Assembly: GCA_964612085.1 (NCBI GenBank)
Contig: CAZTCJ010000003.1
Span: 1-64,000, forward strand
Source of the DNA: CAZTCJ01 sp964612085
GTDB lineage: Bacteria > Pseudomonadota > Alphaproteobacteria > JAJFIK01
Length of the DNA: 64,000 nt
Reading direction: 5' to 3'
In this document: positions 9,238 through 17,206 of the stretch, one piece after another
Layout of the letters: each line of letters starts with the position of its first letter
How positions within the stretch are numbered: the stretch's first letter is position 1
Position numbers and translations under genes: made by a program
The notes under the pieces: generated by a model
Databases searched by the model: none
What the model was told of the DNA's origin: nothing
The model's input: only the letters and a program-made list of their open reading frames with translations

Positions 9238-10088
9238 CGCCGGTAGACCGCCGCCAGGGTGGGCATGACGTAATCCGACTTCCGCCCTAGAAGCGACGCA
9301 GCCTGATAATAGGCCGCTTTCACGCGGCTGATGCGGTTGATCGTGCCGCCACCCACATAAGGCAGATAACAGGGAAACGTGTCCTGGTAATCCTGGTACT
9401 GCTTGAAATGCATGAAGCCCGAGACGACTTCGTAGCCGCCGAGGTTTTTCCGCAAGCTGACGGGTGACCAGAACAGATTGTCGTTTTCGCAGCGGGTGCG
9501 GTTGAAAGCCCGCGCATAGACCTGGCGCAAGGGCACCGGCAGCCAGTGGCAAAAGGGCAGCCTCGTGTCATGCGCGATGACGGGAAACCATTTATTAGGC
9601 GTGGTCAGCACCACGAGGTCCCGCGAGACCCGGCCCAGATCCCGGATGGCACCTTCATCGCCATAGACATGTTCCAGCACTTCGATGCAATAGGCCGCGT
9701 CCACTTCCCCATCGGCCATGGGCAGAGCGCCCAGCCGGCCCTCGCGCCAGTCGATGCGGTCGGCCAGCCCGAGAATGTCGGCGATACGCCGCCCGGTCTC
9801 CAGCCGCGGGCCGTCCATATCGACCGCGATCACCCGCGCCGGCGTGGTCATGGCAAAGGCCATGGCGAGCCAGCCATAACCGCCGCCGATATCCGCCACG
9901 GTCGTGGAGGCATCGCAGGGTCTGAACCGGTCGATCTGACGCACATAACGCCGCCAGTAAAAATCGAGCGTCTTCGGGATATCGAGATGGAGATACACGC
10001 TGTCCCGAAAATGATCGAGCGCGCGGATCGCTTCGGCCTGTTCTTGTGTCACCGTATTGAACGGTGTGTCGGAAGCATTGCTGGTCAT
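9228..10088 (-). CDS. Class I SAM-dependent methyltransferase
   Basis: A 286-residue cytoplasmic methyltransferase with the SAM-binding motif VADIGGGYGWLA at residues 64-75, an acidic beta-2 end (VIAVDMDGPR) and EVDAAYCIEVLEHVYG as motif II. This is the Methyltransf_11/25 pattern. Its place in the locus suggests O- or N-methylation of a sugar in the polymer. It reads toward the heparinase-like gene and away from the O-antigen ligase gene, with an AT-rich intergenic region upstream. The acceptor is unknown. Confidence 0.85.
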   Translation of the reverse strand: MTSNASDTPFNTVTQEQAEAIRALDHFRDSVYLHLDIPKTLDFYWRRYVRQIDRFRPCDASTTVADIGGGYGWLAMAFAMTTPARVIAVDMDGPRLETGRRIADILGLADRIDWREGRLGALPMADGEVDAAYCIEVLEHVYGDEGAIRDLGRVSRDLVVLTTPNKWFPVIAHDTRLPFCHWLPVPLRQVYARAFNRTRCENDNLFWSPVSLRKNLGGYEVVSGFMHFKQYQDYQDTFPCYLPYVGGGTINRISRVKAAYYQAASLLGRKSDYVMPTLAAVYRRQS

Positions 10089-10488
10089 AGAGACCCCCGA
10101 TACTTCTATCCGTGTTCAAACGAAGTCTTTCGCAGCTCATCTCCTTGCCGAGTCCGGCGTAGCAATAAATTCGATAGCAATCACGAGCAGCCTAGGGCTT
10201 TATCGGCTCAAATACGCAGTAAAATAAAATGAACTTACATTCATGTTATTATCTCATAGAAAGCTAAGATATTCATAAGATACAGCTATTCATGATCGGT
10301 TTTTGGAATCGCTTCCATAGTCTTTGCCTATTTCTTACTCAGCCTGTTTATGTCACTGACCTGTAAACTGGCACGGTGTATGAAGCGCCCAGCCCAGCAG
10401 CCCGCGCCGGTACCCGGCGGCGGCCCCGCGTGCTAAAACGCTTGTCTGGAAGCGCCTGGCGCCCGTTGATGTAATCGAGAGTGCTTGC
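10089..10488. other. AT-rich divergent intergenic region
   Basis: A 400-base region between the divergent methyltransferase and ligase genes. No coding sequence is convincing. Bases 10201-10320 contain only 38 G/C in 120, very different from the surrounding GC-rich DNA. The region must contain promoters for both flanking genes. Confidence 0.6.
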
Positions 10489-11862
10489 ATGACCTTTGCA
10501 ACCTATGCGGATGACCTGGGGCCCCACGCGCATCCCCAAAGCGCTAATCGCGCGGAACGCGGCGTGAAACTGGCGCTCGGCCTGCATTTCCTGATTTGCA
10601 TCTATTATTTCGCGCCGACCCTGACGATCTGGCTGGTCGGCACCGGCGCGGGCGCGACCCTGTTCAATCAGGTCTTCTGGCCGTTGATGTTCCTGATCTC
10701 GCTCTATCCGCTGATGCTGCGCTATCAGTTCGTGCTGCCGGTCATCGTCAAGGCCTGGCCCGTGCTGCTGGTGATCCTGTGGTGCGCGGCGACGGTTCTA
10801 TGGTCCCGGGACTCGGGCGCCTCGATCAAAGGGGTGGTCAGGCTCACCCTTGAGATCCTGACCATGGTCATTCTGTGGGCCAGCATCGCCAATCCGATCC
10901 GCATCCTGCGCATGACCTTCTACGCGGTGCTGGTGATCGCCATCGGCGATATTCTGGTGATCCCGTTTCCCTCGATCTGGCAGGACACCATTGGCGGCTT
11001 CCGGGGGATCCACGGCAGTAAGAACGTGACGGGCAGCTTCTCCGGCATCGGCTGGGCCATTACGCTCGCCGCCATCATGGACCGGCGGATCATCGCCAGC
11101 CGCCTGCTCTCGGTCGGCACGTTCGGGCTCATCATCTTTATTCTGCTGTTCTCCAATTCGAAGACGCCGCTGGCCCTGGCGCCGCTGTGTACGATCATCG
11201 CGGGCAGCGCCGTGGTGCTTTACGCCACCTCCCGCTTCGGCGGCTTCATCTATCTGGTCTATGCCGCCGTGGCGCTGGTGCCGATCCTGTTCATCGCCTT
11301 CGATCTGGGCGTCGGCGGCATCGGTGAAGCGATTTTCGGCGATGCGACCTTCACCGGCCGCACCAAGCTCTGGGCCTATCTGCTCGACAATTTCGGTTAC
11401 AGGCCCATCCAGGGGGTGGGGTATGACGCGGTCTGGTACGGCTCGGAGAACGAGCTGCGCATCCTGGCGCGCTACCGGGCCTATTACACCGAGGGCCTTT
11501 ATCAGGCCCATAACGGCTATCTGGACTTTTATGTCTCTACTGGCCTGATCGGCCTGAGCCTCGCCATTTTCGCGTTCGTTGTCGGGTTCTACCGCACCCA
11601 TCTTCTGGGCCGCCGGGCGCAGATCGACTCCTATTACGGCGTCTCGGAAGACAGCGGCATCCGCTTTTCGGTGTTCTTCGTGACGCTTTATCTGGCGAGC
11701 TTCATCACCATCCACAATATGATGGAGACCTCGATGTTCCGGACGGGATCGGTCATCTTCCTGATGACGAACCTGGCCTGGACCCTGCCGCTCCTGGCCC
11801 TGACCACGACGATCAATTATCCGAGCCGGGACGACGACGAAGCGATCGCGATGGAGCCATAA
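10489..11862 (+). CDS. O-antigen ligase/polymerase family protein (Wzy_C)
   Basis: A 457-residue polytopic membrane protein with about ten or more hydrophobic helices from residue 25 to near the C-terminus. A large loop in the second half (FTGRTKLWAYLLDNFG, IQGVGYDAVWYG, AHNGYLDFYVSTGLIGL) carries the Wzy_C signature; the His in AHNGYLD is typical. It either polymerises the repeat units of the exopolysaccharide (Wzy role) or ligates chains. With a chain-length kinase next door, the Wzy role is favoured. A strong bidirectional hairpin follows the stop. Confidence 0.88.
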   Translation: MTFATYADDLGPHAHPQSANRAERGVKLALGLHFLICIYYFAPTLTIWLVGTGAGATLFNQVFWPLMFLISLYPLMLRYQFVLPVIVKAWPVLLVILWCAATVLWSRDSGASIKGVVRLTLEILTMVILWASIANPIRILRMTFYAVLVIAIGDILVIPFPSIWQDTIGGFRGIHGSKNVTGSFSGIGWAITLAAIMDRRIIASRLLSVGTFGLIIFILLFSNSKTPLALAPLCTIIAGSAVVLYATSRFGGFIYLVYAAVALVPILFIAFDLGVGGIGEAIFGDATFTGRTKLWAYLLDNFGYRPIQGVGYDAVWYGSENELRILARYRAYYTEGLYQAHNGYLDFYVSTGLIGLSLAIFAFVVGFYRTHLLGRRAQIDSYYGVSEDSGIRFSVFFVTLYLASFITIHNMMETSMFRTGSVIFLMTNLAWTLPLLALTTTINYPSRDDDEAIAMEP

Positions 11863-11865
11863 AGA

Positions 11866-11895
11866 AAAGCGCGCTGCCGATTGGCAACGCGCTTT
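11866..11895. terminator. Bidirectional intrinsic terminator
   Basis: Arms at 11866-11878 and 11883-11895 pair over 13 bases with one mismatch around a GATT loop (AAAGCGCG...CGCGCTTT). The A-rich and T-rich flanks allow it to act on both strands. It lies between the convergent ligase and tyrosine-kinase genes. Confidence 0.8.
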
Positions 11896-11919
11896 GTCTG
11901 CATTTCGGTTGCGCTTTTC

Positions 11920-14142
11920 TTATTCGTCCACGCCGTATTTCAGATTGGCTTTCTCGACCTGGGTCAGAAGCACGCCCGGAATGTCGCCCTTCACTTGGGT
12001 CAGCTCGCGGATGGCGCTGCGGGCCGCGTTCTTCTGGGTCTTGTTGGCCTGGACGATGAAGATGATCTTCTCCGCATACTTCACAAGAAGCCGCGTATCG
12101 GCGGCGACCAGGACCGGCGGCGAGTCGATGACGATGGCATCGTAGTGGTACTGCAATTCGTCGAGCAGGCTCTCGAAAGTCTTGGAGGTGATCACGTCCT
12201 GCGGGTTCTGGGGCCGCTTGACGATGGGCAGGATGTCCAGGTTCTTGACCCGGTCCTGCACGGCGGCCTGGCCAAGCGGCGCTTCGCCGATCAGCACTTC
12301 CACCAGGCCCGCATCCGTCGAGAGTTTCAGACGGCCGCGCATGTTCGATTCCCGCAGGTCGAGGTCGAGCAGCAGGGTACGCACGCCGGTACGCGCCAGT
12401 GAGCGGGCATAACAGATGGCCGAGGTGGTCTTGCCCTCTTCCGGCATGGAGGAGGTGAACATGACCGTCTTCGGCAGTTGCTGATTGTTCGAGAGAGTCA
12501 CGGCGGCGCGCAGACTTCGATAGGCATCCGTGAAGCCCCAGGTGGGCGCCTGGAGGAGCACGTCGTGCGGCTCGGCCATGCCCCGGCTGGTGCGCAACTG
12601 GCGGCTGGTCAGGCGCGGCACCGAGGCCAAAACGCTCAGGCCCAGGAACTGTTCCACATCATCGACGCCCCGGATGCGCTCGGAACTGACCAGTTCCAGC
12701 AGGAACGCGGCGGCCACGCCCATGATCGAGGAGGCGGCGAAGGCCGCGAGCACGATCAGCCTCGATTTCGGCGAACTGGGATCTTTCGGCACCCGCGCGC
12801 GCGCCAGCACCCGGCCGTCCGCCTGCTGATAAGAGGCGGTCTCGGTCGTTTCCTTGAAGCGGTTGAGGAAGGATTCGTAAAGGCTGCGGACGGCTTCGGC
12901 TTCCCGTTCGAGCTGGCGCAACTGCACCAGCGATTTGCGCCCTTCCTTGGAGCGGTCTTCCAACTCGGCCAGTTGCCGTTCGAGGGTGCGCACCCGTTCG
13001 CGCGACACATTCACCTGCTGCTCGACGGACGACACGGTCCGCTGCACCTCGTTGCGGATCTGCTGCTCGATATCGTCCAGTTCCTTGTTGACCTTCAAGA
13101 CCTGCGGATGGCGGTCGCCATACCGGGTCAGAAGGTCGGCCTGCTGGCGGATGATCGCCGCCTGCTGGGTCCGCAGCGCGGTGATGGTGGCGGAGTCGAG
13201 GGCGTCGGTCAGCCCTTCCAGATTATCGCCGCGCGCGGCCATACGCCGGACGCTGTTCAGACGCGCTTCCTTTTCGCCCAGATCCACCCGCGCATTGATG
13301 AGCTGGGTGTTGAGGCCGGTCAGCGACACGTCGTTCAGAAGCGTGCCTTCCACATTCTCCACGACCACCAGGTCGTTCTGGGCGCGGAAGGTCTCGACCG
13401 CGTTTTCCGCCTGATAGACCTGTTCGGCCAGATCGTCCACGCGGGTGCGCAGCCATTCCCGTGCCCGGTTGGTGGCATCGAACTTGGCTTCGAGCTGATC
13501 GACCAGATAGGCGTCGGCGATGGCGTTGGCGAGACGGGCGGCCTTGGCCGGGCTCTCGGAGGTGAACGAGACATCGATCACATAGGAGAAGCCGTCGCGG
13601 CGGACCACGGTCCGGTCCTGGAAACTGGCGAGAATGCCTTCCACGATCTCGGCCTCGGTGGGCTGCGGCTTTTCTTCCGCCATGCCCAAAAGACCCTTCA
13701 CCCACTCCCGCAGGTTGAAGCCCGGTTCCTTGAGCGTGCCGTTGAACTCCGGATCCTCGATGAGATTGTGTTCCTCGATGACGCGCATGGCGAGCGCGGG
13801 CGAGGCGATAATTTTGACTTCCGTATCCACCACATTGGTGTCGAGCTGCACGCCCGAGAGCACGGATTCCACATCCACAAGCTGGGTCTGGCGGGTATCG
13901 ATCAGAACCCGCGCCGTGGTGGTGTACATGCGGGTCGCCGTCATCACCATGGCGACCGCGACCGCCGTGATCAGGAAGACGATGGCGAAGATCACTGGCA
14001 GGCGGCGGAAAATCACCCCGAAGAAATGCCGCAGATCGAATTCGAAGGGCATGGGTGCGGGCTTGGCAGCCGGTTGTGCCTGCATGCGCGGCGCCTCGGT
14101 GGGCGGCGCGCGAAACGGACGTGCTGCTGATGGACTTCTCAT
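11920..14142 (-). CDS. Polysaccharide chain-length regulator / BY-type tyrosine autokinase (Wzc/ExoP-like)
   Basis: A 740-residue inner-membrane protein. An N-terminal cytoplasmic tail precedes TM1 (about 47-69), a long periplasmic Wzz-type domain with coiled coils (about 235-440), TM2 (about 461-484) and a cytoplasmic BY-kinase domain. Kinase motifs: Walker A in SMPEEGKTT (Lys571), Walker A' LLDLDLRE (591-598), Walker B VIDSPP (671-676). It should set polymer length and coordinate export. The C-terminus ends KYGVDE with a single Tyr (736) and no tyrosine cluster, unusual for a self-regulating BY-kinase. The ATG at 14142, with gggaag upstream, is preferred to the in-frame start at 14220. Confidence 0.9.
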   Translation of the reverse strand: MRSPSAARPFRAPPTEAPRMQAQPAAKPAPMPFEFDLRHFFGVIFRRLPVIFAIVFLITAVAVAMVMTATRMYTTTARVLIDTRQTQLVDVESVLSGVQLDTNVVDTEVKIIASPALAMRVIEEHNLIEDPEFNGTLKEPGFNLREWVKGLLGMAEEKPQPTEAEIVEGILASFQDRTVVRRDGFSYVIDVSFTSESPAKAARLANAIADAYLVDQLEAKFDATNRAREWLRTRVDDLAEQVYQAENAVETFRAQNDLVVVENVEGTLLNDVSLTGLNTQLINARVDLGEKEARLNSVRRMAARGDNLEGLTDALDSATITALRTQQAAIIRQQADLLTRYGDRHPQVLKVNKELDDIEQQIRNEVQRTVSSVEQQVNVSRERVRTLERQLAELEDRSKEGRKSLVQLRQLEREAEAVRSLYESFLNRFKETTETASYQQADGRVLARARVPKDPSSPKSRLIVLAAFAASSIMGVAAAFLLELVSSERIRGVDDVEQFLGLSVLASVPRLTSRQLRTSRGMAEPHDVLLQAPTWGFTDAYRSLRAAVTLSNNQQLPKTVMFTSSMPEEGKTTSAICYARSLARTGVRTLLLDLDLRESNMRGRLKLSTDAGLVEVLIGEAPLGQAAVQDRVKNLDILPIVKRPQNPQDVITSKTFESLLDELQYHYDAIVIDSPPVLVAADTRLLVKYAEKIIFIVQANKTQKNAARSAIRELTQVKGDIPGVLLTQVEKANLKYGVDE

Positions 14143-14597
14143 GCTCGGTACTTCCCGCCTAACAACCCCAGCCGCAGGCCTGGTTCTGTTTTGAACCTTA
14201 TCCCCGCAGTAAAACCACACTCTGCACTGACCGCTCTGACGAAACCGTGCACAGTCTCCGCCATCCGAGCAGACGTCCCTTTAGCAGTTGCACAGACTGT
14301 TCTACTCAAAGGCATGGCCCGTGCCAACCGGACCGATGAGGCAAGCCATTCGCGTAATCGTCAGATCCCTAATTGCCGGTAACGCTCCGCAAAGACTGTG
14401 TCGAACTCTTGGCAACGGCGCACGCTCCTGCCTCATGGGTCCAGGAAACGCTCAGGAAACATTCAAGAATGCCGTCAGCGCCGCCAAATGTGCGTGACAC
14501 GCGACCAAAGCGGCTTGCGGCGGCTCGCTTTCACTGCAACAAAAGGGATTAAGCGGATAGAGGTATCCGCGAACCTTTTTTTGAGGGGAGACACTCC
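14143..14597. other. Divergent intergenic region with structured leader
   Basis: A 455-base non-coding stretch between the kinase gene (minus) and the exported methyltransferase-fold gene (plus). No plausible gene is visible. Its right end carries the hairpin and T-run listed separately. Promoters for both neighbours must lie here, but none can be assigned by eye. Confidence 0.5.
14553..14582 (+). promoter_or_regulatory. Terminator-like hairpin in the leader of the exported methyltransferase gene
   Basis: GCGGATA (14553-14559) and TATCCGC (14564-14570) form a perfect 7-bp stem with a GAGG loop, followed by a run of seven T at 14576-14582, directly before the gaggggag ribosome-binding site and the ATG at 14598. 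The upstream gene is transcribed away, so no plus-strand gene needs ending here. An attenuator or the 3' end of a small leader RNA is possible. Confidence 0.5.
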
Positions 14598-15443
14598 ATG
14601 CGCACGATTTTTCAGGCCGTTGCCGGCTTCGGCCTTGCCTTGACCGTGACGGCCGCCGCCGCCGGTTTCGACGGCGACAAGCTCGACGCCATTCTGGCCG
14701 CCCAGCCGGATGAGGCCAAAGCCCGTTACGAATTCCGTAATCCGAAGGAAACGCTCGAATTCTTCGGTCTGGCCCCGGACATGGCGGTGGCGGAAACGCT
14801 GCCGGGCGGCGGCTGGTACACCAAGATCCTGCTGCCTTACGTGGCTGAGAAGGGCCAATATTACGGCGTTAACTACAGCGCCGACATGGCGTCGAACTTC
14901 AACGGCATCACCGAAGAGCGCCTGGACCGGTTCCGCAAATTCCCGGAAACCTTCCCGGCCCGCGCTGCCGAATGGGTCGACGGCGACGCCAAGATCGGTG
15001 CCTGGAGCATGGGCGGCGCCCCTGAAAAGCTCCGCGGCAAGCTCGACGCTGTGCTGTTCATCCGCTCCATGCACAACCTGAACCGTTTCGAAGACGGCAA
15101 ATATCTCGAAGAAGCGCTTGCCGATGCCTTCAAGGTTCTGAAGCCCGGCGGCATGGTCGGCGTGGTGCAGCACCGCGCCCCGGAAGACAATTCCGACGAT
15201 TGGGCCAATGGCTCCAACGGCTATCTGAAGCAGTCCAACGTGATCGCGAAAGTGGAAGCGGCCGGTTTCGAGCTGGTGGAAACGAGCGAGATCAACGCCA
15301 ACCCGAAAGACAAGCCGACGGAAGAAGACTTCGTCTGGCGTCTGTTGCCGACCCTGGGCGGCAGCGACGAAGCCGTTAAGGAAAAGAACCGGGCGATTGG
15401 CGAGTCCGACCGGATGACGCTGAAATTCCGCAAGCCGGAATAA
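14598..15443 (+). CDS. Exported class I methyltransferase-fold protein
   Basis: A 281-residue protein starting with a clear Sec signal peptide (MRTIFQAVAGFGLALTVTAA, cleavage near residue 22), then a Rossmann methyltransferase-like domain: MAVAETLPGGGWYTKILLPY in the motif I position, YYGVNYSADM as beta-2, LDAVLFIRSMHNL as motif II and VLKPGGMVGVVQHRAPED after it. This matches the COG4798-type predicted methyltransferases. The usual GxGxG motif I is altered to PGGGWYT. SAM is not known in the periplasm, so the reaction is unclear; it may use another ligand or have lost catalysis. RBS gaggggag supports this start. It stands alone, ending in a strong terminator. Confidence 0.8.
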   Translation: MRTIFQAVAGFGLALTVTAAAAGFDGDKLDAILAAQPDEAKARYEFRNPKETLEFFGLAPDMAVAETLPGGGWYTKILLPYVAEKGQYYGVNYSADMASNFNGITEERLDRFRKFPETFPARAAEWVDGDAKIGAWSMGGAPEKLRGKLDAVLFIRSMHNLNRFEDGKYLEEALADAFKVLKPGGMVGVVQHRAPEDNSDDWANGSNGYLKQSNVIAKVEAAGFELVETSEINANPKDKPTEEDFVWRLLPTLGGSDEAVKEKNRAIGESDRMTLKFRKPE

Positions 15444-15467
15444 GACAGCTTTTCAAGACCGACCCAT

Positions 15468-15496
15468 GGGCGGGGCCGAAAAGCCCCGCCCTTTTT
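15468..15496 (+). terminator. Intrinsic terminator
   Basis: GGGCGGGGC (15468-15476) pairs perfectly with GCCCCGCCC (15483-15491) around a CGAAAA loop, followed by TTTTT. It ends the exported methyltransferase-fold gene. Confidence 0.9.
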
Positions 15497-15505
15497 CGTG
15501 CGGTG

Positions 15506-16423
15506 TTATTGAAGCGCCGTCATCCGGAACTCGACCAGGGAGCTGGCGCCGAGCAGCGCGCTGCCCTCCACCGGCTCGCCCGGCAGTCCGTCGACGGATG
15601 GATAGGCCCGGTCCAGAAGATCGAGGGCCTGGGTGAAGGCCTCCGCCGCATCCGCGCTCGCCGCTTCGATCACCGGCAGGCCCGTTTCGGCCCGTGTTTT
15701 GGCGGCTAAAGCGTAGCCATAGCCGTCCACATAGGCCGCGCCCGCCACACCGGACAGAATGAACTGATATTGCAGGGCCGCCCGCTCGATAATGTCGGCC
15801 AGGATCGCGCCTTCGACGGCAGCGGCTGAGGCATCGCTCTCCGGCGCCTTGGTGCCCGCCTCAGCGACCGCGGCCAGAACCGCATCGGCAGCGGCCTCGA
15901 CCTCGTCTTGGGGCGCACCGAGGAGGACCCGGTCGGCGGCCTGGAGCATAAGCTGTTCGAACGGCTCAACGCCCCGCTCGATGAAGACCGGTTCCAGATC
16001 CACATAGACTTCCGTTACCGGATGGGCGAACAGCTCGCCCGCCACCTCCGTCTGACCGGCCGCATAGGCTTCCTTGCCCGCCAGGTAATGGGCGCGGATC
16101 ACTTCCAGGGCGGTCCAATAGGCCACCGGATCCTGGCGGGCCTGATCGGGATCGACGCCGAATTCACCGCCTTCGCCGCCGGCCTCGCCGCCTTCACCCG
16201 CCCCTTCCCCATCGCCGCCCGGCGCGGGCCTCGGGGCGGGATCCGGCGCGGAGGCAGTCCCGCTCTCCGGCTCTGACGAAGGCGCGGGCATGTCCTGCGC
16301 AGGCGTCTGGTCCCTCTCGGCGCTCTGCTGCGCCTCGTCTTCCGCCGGTCCGCAGGCGGCAGCCCCCAGCAGAACCGCCGTGCTCACGCCCGTCCAAAGA
16401 CGCGCTTTCTTGCGAATGCCCAT
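15506..16423 (-). CDS. Putative lipoprotein of unknown function
   Basis: A 305-residue protein with a lipoprotein signal: basic start (MGIRKKARLW), hydrophobic core and lipobox LGAAAC with Cys24. A long low-complexity linker of acidic residues, Pro, Gly and Ala (about 25-90) tethers a mostly helical domain. That domain contains YWTALEVIRAHYLAGKEAY and FAHPVTEVYVDLEPVF, a pattern loosely like helical periplasmic imelysin-type domains but without a clear catalytic motif. I cannot name a function. It is transcribed toward the exported methyltransferase gene and divergently from the PiuC-like gene. Confidence 0.75.
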   Translation of the reverse strand: MGIRKKARLWTGVSTAVLLGAAACGPAEDEAQQSAERDQTPAQDMPAPSSEPESGTASAPDPAPRPAPGGDGEGAGEGGEAGGEGGEFGVDPDQARQDPVAYWTALEVIRAHYLAGKEAYAAGQTEVAGELFAHPVTEVYVDLEPVFIERGVEPFEQLMLQAADRVLLGAPQDEVEAAADAVLAAVAEAGTKAPESDASAAAVEGAILADIIERAALQYQFILSGVAGAAYVDGYGYALAAKTRAETGLPVIEAASADAAEAFTQALDLLDRAYPSVDGLPGEPVEGSALLGASSLVEFRMTALQ

Positions 16424-16512
16424 GGTTTCGCCCTCTGTCTTTCATACCGGTCTTATGGCGGGTATCATGGCGCGCCGAGAAGCGCAAACAATAATCACTT
16501 GCAGGAAAGCCC

Positions 16513-17175
16513 ATGGTGCTCCGTATCGCACACGTCCTGGATGCTGCCGCCCTGGACACGATCCGCGAGGCTCTGAAAGACAAGGGCCATTTCGAGGACG
16601 GCCGGGCCACGGCGGGCTGGTCGGCGCGGGCAGTCAAGGACAACAGCCAGACCCGGCCCGGCGCCCGCACCGCTTTGCTCGCCAAAACGGTCGAAAAGGC
16701 GCTGCGGGAGAACGCCGTGTTCGCGGCGGCGGTTCGCCCCAAGGCTTTCGCGCGCATCGTCTTCAGCCGCTACGAGACGGGTCAGTCCTACGGCCTGCAT
16801 GTGGACGATCCGCTGATCGCGGGCCTGCGGACGGATGTCTCCTTCACCCTGTTCCTGAGCGATCCGCGAGACTATGACGGCGGCGCGCTGGTTCTGGAGG
16901 AGGCCAGCGGCGAGACCGAAATCAAGCTCAATGCGGGCGATGCGGTGGTGTACCCCACATCCGCGCTGCACAGGGTCGAGGAAATCACCAAAGGCGTACG
17001 CCTGGCCGCCGTGGGCTGGGTGCGCAGCCATATCCGCCTCGATAGTCACCGGGAGATCCTGTTCGACCTGGACCTGGCTGCGCGCGAGGTGTTTGACCGG
17101 GAGGGCAAAACGGCCCTGTTCGACCGGCTGGCCAAGGCCAAGAGCAATCTCATGCGTCTGTGGGCGGAGGACTGA
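16513..17175 (+). CDS. piuC: PKHD-type Fe(II)/2-oxoglutarate-dependent hydroxylase (PiuC/YbiX family)
   Basis: A 220-residue cytoplasmic dioxygenase. The iron ligands are His96 and Asp98 (YGLHVDDP) and His153 (SALHRVEE), with Arg163 (GVRLAAVGW) placed to bind 2-oxoglutarate. Length and flanking motifs (RIVFSRYETGQSYG, FTLFLSDPRDYDGGALVL) agree with the YbiX/PiuC family, which is linked to TonB-dependent iron-siderophore uptake genes elsewhere; no such receptor is in this window. The in vivo substrate of the family is unsettled. It lies 31 bases before the MarR gene, so co-transcription is possible. Confidence 0.9.
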   Translation: MVLRIAHVLDAAALDTIREALKDKGHFEDGRATAGWSARAVKDNSQTRPGARTALLAKTVEKALRENAVFAAAVRPKAFARIVFSRYETGQSYGLHVDDPLIAGLRTDVSFTLFLSDPRDYDGGALVLEEASGETEIKLNAGDAVVYPTSALHRVEEITKGVRLAAVGWVRSHIRLDSHREILFDLDLAAREVFDREGKTALFDRLAKAKSNLMRLWAED

Positions 17176-17206
17176 TCGTGCGTGCGGGAACAAACGGCTT
17201 CAGCCC

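Noticed and set aside
12478..14130. 550-codon open frame on the plus strand
   Set aside because: Antisense to the BY-kinase gene; no recognisable protein pattern.
16440..16512. Possible Fur-type iron box upstream of the piuC-like gene
   Set aside because: The AT-rich GCAAACAATAATCACTTGC stretch matches neither the Fur nor the iron-responsive consensus well enough to call.
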